Numbered from the stretch's first letter, positions 1-10,057 are shown. The stretch is 64,000 nt of DNA from Thiomicrospira sp. WB1 (GCF_001507535.1 NZ_LQBN01000001.1:558001-622000), one strand, 5' to 3'. Translations and numbers: made by a program. Notes: generated by a model not told the origin, from the letters alone.

Positions 1-2
1 TT

Positions 3-740
3 GAATTGGTGGAACAGCGCGCCCAGACCGTTCGGGCCAACCTGCACAATGCACGTCTAGTTCAGGCGTTGGACCAGAAGAATGATCGTGCGGACTCGCA
101 GGCCGAAAAAATCGACTGGGACGCTGAGCTACGCCGGCTGGATGAAGGGATGGCGCTGGTTCGAAAAAGTAACGAAGGGGGGGAGTTTTTGCCGGATGAG
201 CAGTCACGCGCCATTCAGGCACTGGCCGAGACGCCCTTTCCCGTCCAGACGGGACCGAAAACGCTTTTAACCCAGGAAGAAGCCGATTATCTGAAAGTTC
301 AAAAAGGCACTTTGACTGAGGCCGAGCGTCAAATCATTATGGAGCATGCGCAGATTGGTTTGGACGTGCTTGAGCAATTGCCGTTCCCTGAAAAATACAA
401 AAACATCCCGCATGTGGCGGGGGCACACCATGAAAAACTCAATGGCAAGGGTTATCCATTGGGATTGAAGGCGGAAGAGATTTCATTTGATGCACGCATT
501 CTGGCGATTGCGGACATTTTTGAAGCCCTGACCGCCTTTGACCGTCCTTACAAAAAAGCCAATCCGTTATCGGTGGCGATGAAGATCATGGGCTTTATGG
601 TCAAAGATGGGGAGCTGGATCCGAAGTTGGTTCGTTTTTTCATTGAGTCCGGCTTGTATCAACAATACGCCGAGCGTTACCTGCCTGAATCGTCCAGAGA
701 TGACATCGATGTGGATTTCAGTGAGTGGCCGGAGGGGTAA
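3..740 (+). CDS. HD-GYP domain protein, C-terminal part (cut by left edge)
   Basis: The reading frame is open to the left edge with no stop, so this is the C-terminal ~245 residues of a longer protein. The clear signature is HHEKLNGKGYP (about residues 141-151), followed by DIFEALTAFDRPYKK, as in HD-GYP phosphohydrolases that hydrolyse cyclic di-GMP. The usual HDIGK doublet expected before the LTEAERQIIMEH segment is not visible. This matches a divergent HD-GYP branch usually fused to N-terminal sensor or GAF modules, so catalysis is not assured. A polar ~45-residue segment precedes the domain and could be a linker or coiled coil. The stop is 4 bp before an ACCAGGCCTGGT palindrome. The gene is convergent with the next one. 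Confidence 0.8.
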   Translation, partial: ELVEQRAQTVRANLHNARLVQALDQKNDRADSQAEKIDWDAELRRLDEGMALVRKSNEGGEFLPDEQSRAIQALAETPFPVQTGPKTLLTQEEADYLKVQKGTLTEAERQIIMEHAQIGLDVLEQLPFPEKYKNIPHVAGAHHEKLNGKGYPLGLKAEEISFDARILAIADIFEALTAFDRPYKKANPLSVAMKIMGFMVKDGELDPKLVRFFIESGLYQQYAERYLPESSRDDIDVDFSEWPEG

Positions 741-744
741 ATCA

Positions 745-756
745 ACCAGGCCTGGT
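745..756. repeat. Dispersed palindrome ACCAGGCCTGGT, copy 1
   Basis: Perfect 12-bp palindrome, extending to 14 bp (AACCAGGCCTGGTT). It sits in the 15-bp gap between two convergent genes and touches the stop codon of the minus-strand gene. Confidence 0.95.
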
Positions 757-1561
757 TATTTTTGACGTTTTTCTGGCGCAGGGAACCAGCTGGCAGATCG
801 ATCGGTCAGATAATAGGCCGTGAGTCCGAGCCATTCACGCCAGGCGGTTTCTAACATGTCCAAGTGGCCGCTGAATTTAAAATTGGCTTGCCGGTAAGGG
901 CCTTGCGCGCTTTTGTAATCGGTGGGCCAGGGGATCACATTCACGCCGGTCTGACGGGCAATGCCGACGGCGCGGGGCATGTGAAACGCTGAGGTGACAA
1001 GGAGGTAGCGACCGTTTGGGTTCGGCAATAAGGGTCGAATGGCAATAAAGTTTTCGTAGGTGTTGCGCGAATCCGATTCGATGATCAGCCGGGAAGGCGC
1101 AATACCGATCCTGGTCAGCAGCGTGCGTGCAAAATGCCCTTCGCCTTGCGTGTCCTGCAGTTGCAGGGAGCCGTAAAGAGCACAGGTGTGTCGGGGTAAT
1201 GCCCGGCCAGATAGCGCGCATCGGTATAACGGTCGCCGCCGCTGCCCAATTGAGGCAGTTGCCAGCTCAGGCTGGCGCGTAAATCTTCCCCTCCCCCCAG
1301 CATTAAAATCCCGTCAATGTTTTTGGGCAGTGTGACCGGTCGTTCAAAGCGTTTTTCCAGTGGGGTGATTAGCCAATCGCCCACCGGATAAATTAACAGG
1401 GTCAGACCGGCCGCGCTCAGAAGCGTCATCAGCCCTCCGGCCAGGCGACGGCGCCCGAACCAGAGTAACAAGGTGGCGATCACCAGAAGAACGATCATCA
1501 GATTGCCCGGTGTCAAAAACAACCAGGCCACTTTGGAGAGGGTAAAAAAGTTGGTGTCCAT
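756..1561 (-). pseudogene. DUF218 (YdcF/SanA/ElyC-like) membrane protein, frameshifted
   Basis: The N-terminal half (1561 down to ~1171) has two hydrophobic segments (FLTPGNLMIVLLVIATLLLWF and a second near residues 40-65). It then has the DUF218 start ILMLGGGEDLRA and ends its frame in VLFTAPCN before a stop at 1115. The C-terminal half (LLVTSAFHMPRA, IPWPTDY) is in another frame. Shifting by one base near 1170-1173 joins them as VLFT-(G)-SLQLQDTQGEGHFARTLL and restores family features such as ESDSRNTYENF. The simplest reading is a one-base loss, giving an intact gene of ~268 codons if repaired. Family members act in envelope or cell-wall maintenance, but the exact reaction is not settled. 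Its start lies 10 bp after the stop of the upstream diguanylate cyclase, so the two are probably cotranscribed. A sequencing error cannot be excluded. Confidence 0.75.
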
Positions 1562-1571
1562 AGCGATCTGT

Positions 1572-2864
1572 TCAGTCAGTCTGAGAAGCGTTGCTGGAAA
1601 CCGGGGCTATGACCGTTTGGTTGCGCCCACGTTCTTTGGCCATGTAAGCTGCAGCGTCGGCGTGTTTGAGCAAGGCGTCGAGTTGGTAGCCATGCGGGCC
1701 AAGGCAGCTGACACCAATGCTCAATGTCAGGGGGTCAATGCCGTAGTCGGCCTGCCAGTCGATTTGCGCAAAACGCTCATGCAAATATTGCGCTTTTTTC
1801 AGAGCCGCCGCCTCTGAAAGACCATAAAGCAGGATGACAAACTCTTCACCGCCCCAACGGTAAATCCGGTCGTTTTTAGTCAGTGACGCTGATAGCAGTT
1901 CGGCGCCGTGCTTGAGTACCTTATCGCCGGTCTGATGACCAAACAGATCATTAATGCGTTTGAAGTCATCAAAATCAATGACCAGCAGGCAGGCCCCTTC
2001 CTGTTTGAACTTGGCCGACTGTAACTGTGCCTGAATTTGCTTGGCCCCTTCGCGTCGATTGGCAACGCCGGTAAGAATGTCATAATGCGCCAGTTGTTCC
2101 AGCTGGGTTTGCATGGTTTTATGATCGGTGATGTCTTGTACCATGCCCACCACCCGAGTCGGCCGACCTTCTTTGTCACGTTGGCAGACCTTGCCACGGT
2201 CATGGACCCAAAGGTAGTGTCCATTGCGGTTGCGCAACCGGTATTGCGCCTCGTAACGACCGCGAACCCCTTTCAAATGGCTGTCCAGAACGCCCCAGAC
2301 GTAATCAATGTCTTCGGGGTGGACATTTTTGACCCAGGTCTCGACATGCGGGGCCATTTCATCCGGTCCGTAACCGAGCATTTTTTTCAGTTGCGGACTA
2401 AAGAAAACGTAATCCGTTGTCAGCTCCCATTCCCATAACCCATCTGAGGCTTCGTTCAGAGCAAACCAGACACTGTCTTCCCGGGTTTGCAGGGATTGTT
2501 CGTAGGCCAGACGTTTGTTGATGTTTCGCGCGACGGAGACAAAATAAGTCTGATCGTTTTCAGTGAGCACGGTGGTGACCACTTCGACCGCCATCTCATC
2601 CCCGTTTTTGTGCTGGTGGCGTCCGACAAAGGTGTAACCATCCGGGTTTTGGCGGATGACGTCGGCGATTTCTGCCCATTGGGGCAGGCCGGTCACGTCT
2701 TTTTGTAAGCTGAGGACAGATTGGTTGATGATCTCATCGGGTTGATAGCCCAGGGCTTCATACCCCGCCCGGTTGCACCAGAGGATACGGGAAGACTCCG
2801 GGTCAATCACATAGACACTGTCCTGAAGGTTTTCAAAGACTTGGTTGACAGATGGCAGGGGCAT
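1572..2864 (-). CDS. PAS-PAS-GGDEF diguanylate cyclase
   Basis: A 430-residue soluble protein. Residues ~5-120 form a PAS domain (ENLQDSVYVIDPESSRILWCNRAG). A second PAS/PAC domain spans ~130-250 (WELTTDYVFFSPQLKKMLGY). A GGDEF domain spans ~255-420 (YDILTGVANRR, intact GGEEF at about 338-342). It should make cyclic di-GMP from two GTP in response to a ligand or redox cue sensed by PAS. No membrane segment is present. The allosteric I-site position upstream of GGEEF reads TKND instead of RxxD, so product inhibition through the canonical site is probably lost. The frameshifted DUF218 gene follows 10 bp downstream. It is divergent from clpB across a 236-bp gap. Confidence 0.9.
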   Translation of the reverse strand: MPLPSVNQVFENLQDSVYVIDPESSRILWCNRAGYEALGYQPDEIINQSVLSLQKDVTGLPQWAEIADVIRQNPDGYTFVGRHQHKNGDEMAVEVVTTVLTENDQTYFVSVARNINKRLAYEQSLQTREDSVWFALNEASDGLWEWELTTDYVFFSPQLKKMLGYGPDEMAPHVETWVKNVHPEDIDYVWGVLDSHLKGVRGRYEAQYRLRNRNGHYLWVHDRGKVCQRDKEGRPTRVVGMVQDITDHKTMQTQLEQLAHYDILTGVANRREGAKQIQAQLQSAKFKQEGACLLVIDFDDFKRINDLFGHQTGDKVLKHGAELLSASLTKNDRIYRWGGEEFVILLYGLSEAAALKKAQYLHERFAQIDWQADYGIDPLTLSIGVSCLGPHGYQLDALLKHADAAAYMAKERGRNQTVIAPVSSNASQTD

Positions 2865-3005
2865 AAATTCCGCGTAGGTCGAGAATAATTGATTGATATT
2901 AACGAATCTGTAGACTGGATTCTAGTGTTTTTTTCGTAAAAAGTGAGCATTCGTTGATCTGCTTGTCGACCGAAGTGGCGCGGTTTGCTTTTCAGTAAGT
3001 TTTGA

Positions 3006-3032
3006 CTTGAAAAAATTCGCTTACCCCTTATA
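3006..3032 (+). promoter_or_regulatory. Sigma32-like heat-shock promoter of clpB
   Basis: CTTGAAA at 3006-3012 and CCCCTTAT at 3024-3031 are separated by 11 bp. They resemble the sigma32 consensus (CTTGAAA, then CCCCATnT). The placement ~70 bp before the clpB start fits. Confidence 0.65.
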
Positions 3033-3100
3033 AAGGAAGTAACAGAAAATTTCTGTCCTGTCAGCATCTGAACGGGCAGAGTTAAGGGAGATTGTTAAGT

Positions 3101-5665
3101 ATGATGGATAAATTTACCACTCAGTTTCAAACCGCCTTGTCCGAAGCCCAATCGATTGCGCTGGGTCAGGATAATCAGTTTATCGAACCGCTGCACATTC
3201 TGGCGGCATTGTTGGCCGATCAGAGCTCGTTGTTGCAACTGGCCGGTGTGCAAGTGCCGCAATTGAAAACCGCTGTGAATGAAAAGCTCGAGACGCTGCC
3301 CAAAGTTTCGGGCACTGGAGGCGATGTGCAGTTGTCCCAGAACGCCGGACGGTTGTTGAACGTGATGAACCAGTTGGCACAAAAACGCGGCGATGCCTAC
3401 ATTGCCAGTGAACTGTTTTATTTGGCGGCATTGCAGTCCAGCGACCCGGTGAAAGACCTGCTTAAGTCAGCGGGGGCCACAGAAAAAGCGATTGAAGCCG
3501 CGATTGAACAGGTGCGAGGAGGCGAAACCGTGCAGGATCAAAATGCCGAAGAAAATCGAGAGGCGCTGGATAAATACACCCTGGATCTGACCGAGCGAGC
3601 TCGCAGTGGCAAGCTGGACCCGGTGATCGGGCGGGATGACGAAATTCGTCGTGCGGTGCAGGTGCTGCAACGACGCACCAAAAACAACCCGGTGCTGATC
3701 GGTGAGCCGGGTGTGGGGAAAACCGCCATCGTAGAAGGACTGGCCCAGCGTATTGTCAACGGCGAAGTACCCGAAGGGCTGAAAAACAAGCGTCTGCTCT
3801 CACTGGATTTGGCCGGACTGCTGGCCGGGGCCAAATATCGCGGGGAGTTCGAAGAACGCCTGAAAGCCCTGTTGAAAGACCTGGAAAAGCAGGAAGGTCA
3901 GGTCATTCTGTTTATTGATGAAATTCACACCATGGTCGGTGCGGGCAAAACCGAAGGTTCAATGGATGCAGGCAATATGTTAAAACCGGCGCTGGCCCGC
4001 GGCGAATTGCACTGCATTGGCGCGACCACGCTCAACGAATACCGTGAGAACATCGAAAAGGATGCAGCGCTGGAGCGTCGTTTCCAAAAGGTGATCGTGG
4101 ACGAACCGTCCGAAGAAGACACCATTGCCATTTTACGTGGTCTCAAAGAGCGTTACGAAGTGCACCACGGGGTGGCGATTTCCGATCCGGCAATTATTGC
4201 GGCGGCGCATCTGTCGCAGCGCTACATCACCGATCGTCAGTTGCCGGACAAGGCAATTGACCTCGTGGATGAGGCGGCCTCGCGCATTCGTATGGAAATT
4301 GATTCCAAACCTGAAGAAATGGATAAGCTGGAGCGGCGTCTGATCCAGCTTAAGATTGAGCGCGAAGCGTTGAAAAAGGAAAAAGACGAGGCAACTAAGA
4401 AGCGTCTGGAAACGCTGGAAGCGTCCATCGATGAGATGGAAAAAGAGTACGCCGACCTGGAAGAAATCTGGAAAAAAGACAAGGCGGCACTCCAGGGAGC
4501 CAAGCAGTACAAAGAAGAGCTGGACAAGGCCCGTGTGGAAATGGACGCCGCCCACCGTGAAGGCAATCTGGGGCGCATGTCTGAGTTGCAATATGGGGTG
4601 ATCCCCGAACTGGAGCGTAAAATCGCCGAGGCCGAAGTGGCCGAAGGGGAAGACGACGGCACCATGCATCTGCTGCGCAACAAAGTCAGCGAAGAAGAAA
4701 TTGCGGAAGTGGTGGCGCGCTGGACCGGGATTCCGGTGGCAAAAATGCTCGAAGGCGAGCGAGACAAACTCCTGCGAATGGAAGAGGCGCTGGGCAAACA
4801 GGTGATCGGGCAGAAAGAGGCTGTGTCTGCTGTGTCGGATGCGATTCGCCGCTCGCGCGCGGGTCTGGCTGATCCCAATCGACCCAATGGCTCTTTCCTG
4901 TTTTTGGGGCCGACCGGGGTGGGCAAAACCGAGTTGACCAAGGCGCTGGCCGACTTCTTGTTTGACACCACCGATGCCATCGTGCGTCTGGATATGTCCG
5001 AGTTTATGGAAAAACATTCCGTGGCCCGTCTGATCGGGGCGCCTCCGGGCTATGTGGGCTATGAGCAGGGCGGTTATCTCACCGAGGCCGTGCGGCGCAA
5101 ACCTTATTCCGTGATTTTGCTGGATGAGGTGGAAAAGGCGCACCCGGAAGTGTTCAATATTCTGTTGCAAGTGCTGGACGATGGGCGTTTGACCGACGGT
5201 CAGGGGCGCACGGTGGACTTTAAAAACACCGTGATTGTGATGACCTCCAACCTCGGCTCGCAACTGATTCAGGAAAAAGCCGGGCAAGCCGATTACGCCG
5301 AGATGAAAAAAGACGTGATGGATGTGGTCGGAGGGCATTTCCGCCCCGAGTTCATCAACCGGATTGATGACATCGTGGTCTTCCATCCATTGGATCGGGA
5401 CCAGATTCGCGCGATTGCCGACATCCAGCTAAACCATCTGCGCAAGCGTCTGGCTGATAATGAGCTTTCGATGGACATCAGCGAGGCGGTGCTGGAGAAA
5501 ATTGGTGACGCCGGGTTTGATCCGGTCTATGGCGCCCGTCCTTTGAAACGCGCGGTGCAACAGCTGGTGGAGAATCCGCTGGCACAGAAACTGTTGCAGG
5601 GCGATTTCAAAGCCGGGGACACCATTCACGTCGGATTGACCGATGGCGAGATCGATTTTCATTGA
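3101..5665 (+). CDS. clpB: ATP-dependent chaperone ClpB
   Basis: A hexameric AAA+ disaggregase that works with DnaK to pull proteins out of aggregates in the cytoplasm. Visible parts are: a Clp N domain ([13 protein letters not shown]); a first AAA+ module with Walker A GEPGVGKT and Walker [12 protein letters not shown]; the long charged middle coiled coil (about residues 400-525) that distinguishes ClpB from ClpA; and a second AAA+ module with Walker A GPTGVGKT and pore segment [13 protein letters not shown]. About 854 residues is normal. ATG 3101 is chosen because AAGGGAG lies 10 bp upstream; the adjacent ATG at 3104 is possible. A sigma32-like promoter precedes it, and a palindrome copy and a terminator follow. 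Confidence 0.98.
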   Translation: MMDKFTTQFQTALSEAQSIALGQDNQFIEPLHILAALLADQSSLLQLAGVQVPQLKTAVNEKLETLPKVSGTGGDVQLSQNAGRLLNVMNQLAQKRGDAYIASELFYLAALQSSDPVKDLLKSAGATEKAIEAAIEQVRGGETVQDQNAEENREALDKYTLDLTERARSGKLDPVIGRDDEIRRAVQVLQRRTKNNPVLIGEPGVGKTAIVEGLAQRIVNGEVPEGLKNKRLLSLDLAGLLAGAKYRGEFEERLKALLKDLEKQEGQVILFIDEIHTMVGAGKTEGSMDAGNMLKPALARGELHCIGATTLNEYRENIEKDAALERRFQKVIVDEPSEEDTIAILRGLKERYEVHHGVAISDPAIIAAAHLSQRYITDRQLPDKAIDLVDEAASRIRMEIDSKPEEMDKLERRLIQLKIEREALKKEKDEATKKRLETLEASIDEMEKEYADLEEIWKKDKAALQGAKQYKEELDKARVEMDAAHREGNLGRMSELQYGVIPELERKIAEAEVAEGEDDGTMHLLRNKVSEEEIAEVVARWTGIPVAKMLEGERDKLLRMEEALGKQVIGQKEAVSAVSDAIRRSRAGLADPNRPNGSFLFLGPTGVGKTELTKALADFLFDTTDAIVRLDMSEFMEKHSVARLIGAPPGYVGYEQGGYLTEAVRRKPYSVILLDEVEKAHPEVFNILLQVLDDGRLTDGQGRTVDFKNTVIVMTSNLGSQLIQEKAGQADYAEMKKDVMDVVGGHFRPEFINRIDDIVVFHPLDRDQIRAIADIQLNHLRKRLADNELSMDISEAVLEKIGDAGFDPVYGARPLKRAVQQLVENPLAQKLLQGDFKAGDTIHVGLTDGEIDFH

Positions 5666-5687
5666 TCCAAACCGAATCAATGAATTG

Positions 5688-5699
5688 ACCAGGCCTGGT
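5688..5699. repeat. Dispersed palindrome ACCAGGCCTGGT, copy 2
   Basis: Perfect copy between the clpB stop and its terminator hairpin, with left flank ttg and right flank taaaa. Confidence 0.95.
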
Positions 5700-5715
5700 T
5701 AAAACGAGCCTTTTG

Positions 5716-5740
5716 ACACCCGCTTCGGCGGGTGTTTTTG
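5716..5740 (+). terminator. Rho-independent terminator of clpB
   Basis: Perfect 8-bp stem ACACCCGC / GCGGGTGT with a TTCG tetraloop, followed by a T-run. Confidence 0.93.
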
Positions 5741-5818
5741 TTTGTGTACTTGATGCGAGATGGCTGATAAAATAAGACGCATTATCATCTAAAATTTACG
5801 GAAAAGATCAGGGATTTT

Positions 5819-6109
5819 ATGGCGTCAACATTTGATTCGTTTCATTCATCTGCGGCAGCCAGTGATGCGTTGCCGATGGATGCGCCCGTGACGGTCACCT
5901 TGTCACTGGAAAAAATCGTGGCGCTGATGCGGGCCGGTTACTTGTGCGGGGCGGACCTTCATGCGTCAGACCCGCGCACGCGGGCGCTGGTCCATCAGGC
6001 GTGTTTGCAAAGTTGTCAGCAGAAGGTGTGTGACGAATGCGAGTACCGCGATCACTGTCCCAGTGCTTCTGTGGACTGGCCTTTGCCCGACAAAATGCCC
6101 ATTGCTTGA
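5819..6109 (+). CDS. Small Cys-containing protein of unknown function
   Basis: A 96-residue protein not assigned to a family. The first ~20 residues are Ser/Ala-rich. The middle (VTVTLSLEKIVALMRAGYLCGADLHA) looks helical. The C-terminal third holds a Cys cluster, CLQSCQQKVCDECEYRDHC, reminiscent of a metal- or Fe-S-binding knuckle. No signal peptide or membrane segment is clear. The start has a modest AGGGA ribosome site. Convergent with the YeeE-type permease; the two stops are 10 bp apart. A metal-binding role is only inferred from Cys spacing. Confidence 0.6.
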   Translation: MASTFDSFHSSAAASDALPMDAPVTVTLSLEKIVALMRAGYLCGADLHASDPRTRALVHQACLQSCQQKVCDECEYRDHCPSASVDWPLPDKMPIA

Positions 6110-6118
6110 ATCGCTTGG

Positions 6119-7279
6119 TTAATGCTGTCCGCTTAGGCGCAGTATACTCAGCCCAATGCGGCTGCCTGCCAACCCCGCCAATGCCCACAACCACCCATGC
6201 AGACTGCCCGAGGCGATGCCACTGAAAAACGCGCCAATGTTGCAGCCGTAGGCAATCAACGCGCCGTACCCCATTAACACACCGCCTACCAGTGCCAACC
6301 CATACGACAGGCGCCATTTGAACGGATGGTCCGACAGTGGCTTTTTGGGTGAATGGATAAAGGTCACCAGCATGGCCCCGGCAATCAGCCCCAGTGCCAC
6401 CAGACTGACGGTATCAGTGAGAATCGGTTGAGACAGGCGCTCACCATGGGCCATCGCATAGCTCCAGAAGGCCCAATCCATTTGCAGGGTCGCCGCCAGA
6501 CCGCTGGCTTCGGCCAGATTCAGTCCCCAGTAGGGGAACACATTGGCCAGCGTCCAGGGGCGCCCGGTCGTGTAAAGCACCCAGGCGTTCAGCAGGGCCA
6601 GGCTGATGGCGGCCAGCAACCAGGGGTGCCATCGGTTAAGCTGCCAAACGCGTCCCCGAATCAAGGGTTGGACCTGGCCGGTGCGACGACGTTCCAGTCG
6701 TCGGACCCACAGGTAGAGGGCGGCCAGCAGGGCAAACTGCGCGCCAAAGCTGACCACCAGCTGATCCGGCTGAAACACGGAAATCGGTGCCAATGCCGGT
6801 AAACTACGCCAGAAATCCATCTGCCAGGCGGCGAGTGTCCCGCCGAGCAGCAACCCAAGAAAACTCCAGATCGACAAAGGCTGAAACTGGCCCAGTTTAT
6901 TCAGTGTGCCGGAGGTGCAACCGTGTCCCAGTTGCATGCCGATCCCGAACAGAAAGGCCCCTGCGACCACCGCGAGGCCCAGGGGCTGAATCATACCCTG
7001 CATGGGCTGAGGCCCCGGTTGCCAGGCGAGCAGCACAAAAAACAACAGACTGGCCAGGGCGAGCATCCAGATCAGCGTGCGCAGCCCCAACGTCTGCCCG
7101 CCTTGAAGCAGCGCATGGGAGCAGCTACGAAAACCGAAATGCAGGGCGTGCAGGGTGATGCCCAGCAATAGCCCTGTGATGAAATTGACCAGGCCTGGTA
7201 AAACGTTTGATTGATACAGCATCAGGTTTAACGCAACCAGCCCCAAAAACAGTCCAAGGGTAAAACGTGTTCGGTTCAT
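6119..7279 (-). CDS. YeeE/YedE (TsuA-like) sulfur-compound permease
   Basis: A 386-residue, very hydrophobic inner-membrane protein with about nine to ten membrane segments. It carries the paired signatures of the family: GMQLGHGCTSG (Cys ~121) in the first half and ALIAYGCNIGAFFSGI in the second. In characterised YeeE/TsuA proteins such conserved cysteines line the thiosulfate path. Thiosulfate import, or movement of a related sulfur compound, is therefore likely but the substrate is inferred. The location next to the RuBisCO operon fits a sulfur-oxidising autotroph. An ACCAGGCCTGGT copy lies inside the gene and encodes PGLV in the first membrane segment. The 166-bp gap downstream of cbbR holds no recognisable feature. 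Confidence 0.88.
   Translation of the reverse strand: MNRTRFTLGLFLGLVALNLMLYQSNVLPGLVNFITGLLLGITLHALHFGFRSCSHALLQGGQTLGLRTLIWMLALASLLFFVLLAWQPGPQPMQGMIQPLGLAVVAGAFLFGIGMQLGHGCTSGTLNKLGQFQPLSIWSFLGLLLGGTLAAWQMDFWRSLPALAPISVFQPDQLVVSFGAQFALLAALYLWVRRLERRRTGQVQPLIRGRVWQLNRWHPWLLAAISLALLNAWVLYTTGRPWTLANVFPYWGLNLAEASGLAATLQMDWAFWSYAMAHGERLSQPILTDTVSLVALGLIAGAMLVTFIHSPKKPLSDHPFKWRLSYGLALVGGVLMGYGALIAYGCNIGAFFSGIASGSLHGWLWALAGLAGSRIGLSILRLSGQH
7188..7199. repeat. Dispersed palindrome ACCAGGCCTGGT, copy 3 (intragenic)
   Basis: Perfect copy inside the YeeE-like gene, encoding PGLV at residues 28-31. Confidence 0.95.
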
Positions 7280-7445
7280 AGAAAGGGTTTATGGTTCTTG
7301 ATTAATTTTATGAGAGGGTAGTTTAAGGGATTGATGCACGGGTGTGAAATGAAAGCCGTGAATCCGGGCATATGAAAAACTGAACGCCGGTTGGAATGCG
7401 ATGCGGACACCGCGAGATGCGCGATTTTTTGAATGGAAGCGCTCT

Positions 7446-8369
7446 TTAGCGGGTGTCGGACATGGCCAGCAAGCGGTTGATGTCCACGCTTTTGAGAAAG
7501 TCCATAAAGGCTTGCGCGGGCGGTAGCATGACTTTGTCTTTGGGGGTGGCCACGTACCAGTCCCGGTTGAGCGGGAAACCTTCCACATCCAGAATCTGCA
7601 GGTGGTGATACTTGGCCTCAATGCGCACCGCCTGGCGTGGCACCACCGCCAGGCCCAACCCGGCCATGACGGCCTGTTTGGTGGCTTCAGTGCTGCCCAG
7701 CTCCATGTAAGGCTGGAGACGGATGCCTTTTTGGGAAAACACTTCTTCCGCGGCAATGCGAATCCCGGAACCGGCTTCCCGTGTGAGGAATTTTTCACCC
7801 GCCAGTTCGGTAATCGGAATTTTGCCTTTGCAGGGAGGCTTGTAGGTCAGCGGCGCGACCACCACCAGCTCATGCTTAAAGAAAGGGTAGGCGTTCATTT
7901 GCAGTTCCTGCGGTACCCGTCCCATGATCGACAGGTGATACTGGTTATTTTTGAGCTCGCCCAGTATGCGTCGTCGGTTGACCACAGTGATGTTGGGGTG
8001 GACTTCCGGGTATTGGTTCAAAAACGCCTTGAGCACATGGGGAATGAAGTATTTGGCGGGGGTGACCATGGCGATTTTCAGCTCGCCTTTGACCACTTCC
8101 TGTTCCGATTTGATGTTCTCGTTGAGGTCTTTAAGTTGTTGCAGCAGGTTGTCGCAGGCCTGGCACATTTTCTCCCCAGCCGGCGTCAGATAGAGTTTTT
8201 TGCCAATGAATTCAACCAGTTTAACGTCGTTGTTTTCTTCCAGGCGTTTGACCTGAGACGACACCGCGGGTTGGGACAAATCCAGTTCGTCCGCGGCATT
8301 GGTATAACTTTTGAGACGGCAGACCGCGTTAAAGATGCGAATCTGCTGGGCCGTGATCTGAAAAGGCAA
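7446..8369 (-). CDS. cbbR: LysR-type regulator CbbR
   Basis: A 307-residue LysR-family regulator. It has an N-terminal winged helix-turn-helix (residues ~6-65, RIFNAVCRLKSYTNAADELDLSQPAVSSQVKRLEE) and a C-terminal effector-binding domain. It is divergent from cbbL, the standard place of CbbR, which activates Calvin-cycle genes in response to metabolites such as NADPH or RuBP. The start is TTG at 8369, supported by GGGAG 8 bp upstream and by immediate alignment of the DNA-binding domain. A candidate LysR operator lies in the shared 242-bp intergenic region. The identity rests on family plus position. Confidence 0.92.
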   Translation of the reverse strand: MPFQITAQQIRIFNAVCRLKSYTNAADELDLSQPAVSSQVKRLEENNDVKLVEFIGKKLYLTPAGEKMCQACDNLLQQLKDLNENIKSEQEVVKGELKIAMVTPAKYFIPHVLKAFLNQYPEVHPNITVVNRRRILGELKNNQYHLSIMGRVPQELQMNAYPFFKHELVVVAPLTYKPPCKGKIPITELAGEKFLTREAGSGIRIAAEEVFSQKGIRLQPYMELGSTEATKQAVMAGLGLAVVPRQAVRIEAKYHHLQILDVEGFPLNRDWYVATPKDKVMLPPAQAFMDFLKSVDINRLLAMSDTR

Positions 8370-8429
8370 ACCGATTTCTCCCGGTCAGAAAATCCAACCT
8401 ATTGATAATTATCTATTTATCTAATCAGT

Positions 8430-8444
8430 ATAACAGAATGTTAT
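8430..8444. promoter_or_regulatory. Candidate CbbR operator (T-N11-A inverted repeat)
   Basis: Perfect inverted repeat ATAACA-GAA-TGTTAT. It contains the LysR signature T-N11-A (T8431, A8443) in the cbbR-cbbL divergent region, ~60 bp from the cbbR start. A second small palindrome, GATAATTATC, lies at 8404-8413. Binding by CbbR is inferred. Confidence 0.6.
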
Positions 8445-8611
8445 GCAGATGATAACAGGGACCCCATTTTCAAACGTTTCATTTTCAATAAGATAGCCGT
8501 CACTGCAAACGAGCGCTGCGGTCAGGAATCGCTTTCATAGATAGATGAAAGGCCATGCATTCACTCGTTTCAGACTCATTTTTACTATCCAACCACAAGA
8601 AGAGGTAAAAG

Positions 8612-10030
8612 ATGGCTAAGACTTATAGCGCGGGCGTAAAAGATTACCGCGAAACGTATTGGATGCCAGAATATCAGCCGAAAGAATCGGACTTTTTGGC
8701 GTGTTTTAAAGTGGTTCCTCAGCCGGGCGTGCCACGTGAAGAGATTGCGGCCGCGGTGGCAGCCGAATCTTCCACTGGGACCTGGACGACCGTTTGGACC
8801 GACCTGCTGACCGATCTGGATTACTATAAAGGCCGTGCTTACAAAATCGAAGACGTGCCGGGTGATGACGAAGCTTTCTATGCATTCATCGCGTATCCAA
8901 TCGACCTCTTTGAAGAAGGGTCTGTGGTCAACGTCTTTACCTCTCTGGTTGGTAACGTGTTCGGCTTTAAAGCCTTGCGTTCCCTGCGTCTGGAAGACGT
9001 ACGCGTCCCGCTGGCGTATGTCATGACCTGTGGTGGGCCACCACACGGGATCCAGGTTGAGCGCGACAAGATGGATAAGTATGGTCGCCCAATGCTGGGT
9101 TGTACCATCAAGCCTAAGCTGGGTCTGTCTGCGAAGAACTATGGCCGTGCTGTCTATGAGTGTCTGCGTGGCGGTCTGGACTTCACCAAAGATGATGAAA
9201 ACATCAACTCTCAGCCATTTATGCGCTGGCGTGACCGTTTCCTGTTCTGTCAGGAAGCGATTGAAAAAGGCGAAGCGGAAACCGGTGAGCGCAAAGGTCA
9301 CTATCTGAACGTGACGGCTCCAACGCCTGAAGAAATGTATAAGCGTGCGGAATTCGCCAAAGAGCTGGGTTCACCGATCATCATGCACGATTACCTGACC
9401 GGTGGTTTTACCGCCAACACAGGTCTGGCGAACTGGTGTCGTGAAAACGGCGTTCTGCTGCACATTCACCGCGCGATGCACGGTGTGATTGACCGTAACC
9501 CTCACCACGGGATTCACTTCCGTGTGCTGGCCAAAGCGCTGCGTTTGTCAGGGGGGGATCACCTGCACTCCGGTACCGTTGTTGGTAAGTTGGAAGGTGA
9601 CCGCGCTGCGACACTGGGTTGGATCGATCTGATGCGTGACAGCTTCATTGAAGAAGATCGTTCACGCGGCATCATGTTTGATCAGGACTTCGGTGCAATG
9701 CCTGGTGTCTTGCCAGTGGCTTCCGGTGGTATCCACGTCTGGCACATGCCGGCACTGGTCGCCATCTTCGGTGATGATTCCGTTCTGCAGTTCGGTGGCG
9801 GTACCCTGGGCCACCCATGGGGCAACGCAGCCGGTGCGGCCGCGAACCGTGTGGCTTTGGAAGCGTGTGTTCAAGCGCGTAACGAAGGCAAAGAAGTCGA
9901 AAAAGTTGGTAAGGAAGTACTGACCGAAGCGGCGAAGCACAGCCCAGAGCTGAAAGTGGCAATGGAAACTTGGAAAGAAATCAAGTTTGAATTCGACACC
10001 GTTGACAAGCTTGACGTCAGCCACAAGTAA
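8612..10030 (+). CDS. cbbL: RuBisCO large subunit, form IA
   Basis: The catalytic subunit of ribulose-1,5-bisphosphate carboxylase/oxygenase, 472 residues as expected for form I. Active-site segments are intact: [18 protein letters not shown] (carbamylated Lys ~193), the [11 protein letters not shown] strand, and loop 6 [10 protein letters not shown]. The gene follows AGAGG at good spacing and lies in the order cbbL-cbbS-cbbQ-cbbO behind a divergent cbbR. That is the non-carboxysomal form IAq arrangement; no carboxysome shell genes are present here. Codon choice looks more biased than in neighbours, as expected for a very highly expressed gene. It fixes CO2 in the cytoplasm as an L8S8 enzyme with CbbS. 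Confidence 0.99.
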   Translation: MAKTYSAGVKDYRETYWMPEYQPKESDFLACFKVVPQPGVPREEIAAAVAAESSTGTWTTVWTDLLTDLDYYKGRAYKIEDVPGDDEAFYAFIAYPIDLFEEGSVVNVFTSLVGNVFGFKALRSLRLEDVRVPLAYVMTCGGPPHGIQVERDKMDKYGRPMLGCTIKPKLGLSAKNYGRAVYECLRGGLDFTKDDENINSQPFMRWRDRFLFCQEAIEKGEAETGERKGHYLNVTAPTPEEMYKRAEFAKELGSPIIMHDYLTGGFTANTGLANWCRENGVLLHIHRAMHGVIDRNPHHGIHFRVLAKALRLSGGDHLHSGTVVGKLEGDRAATLGWIDLMRDSFIEEDRSRGIMFDQDFGAMPGVLPVASGGIHVWHMPALVAIFGDDSVLQFGGGTLGHPWGNAAGAAANRVALEACVQARNEGKEVEKVGKEVLTEAAKHSPELKVAMETWKEIKFEFDTVDKLDVSHK

Positions 10031-10057
10031 TCGAAACCAGTTTTAGGAGTTTAAATC

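Noticed and set aside
4133-5386. Long antisense frame (417 codons) across clpB
   Set aside because: A shadow of clpB codon bias; His/Gln-rich low-sense protein with no family features.
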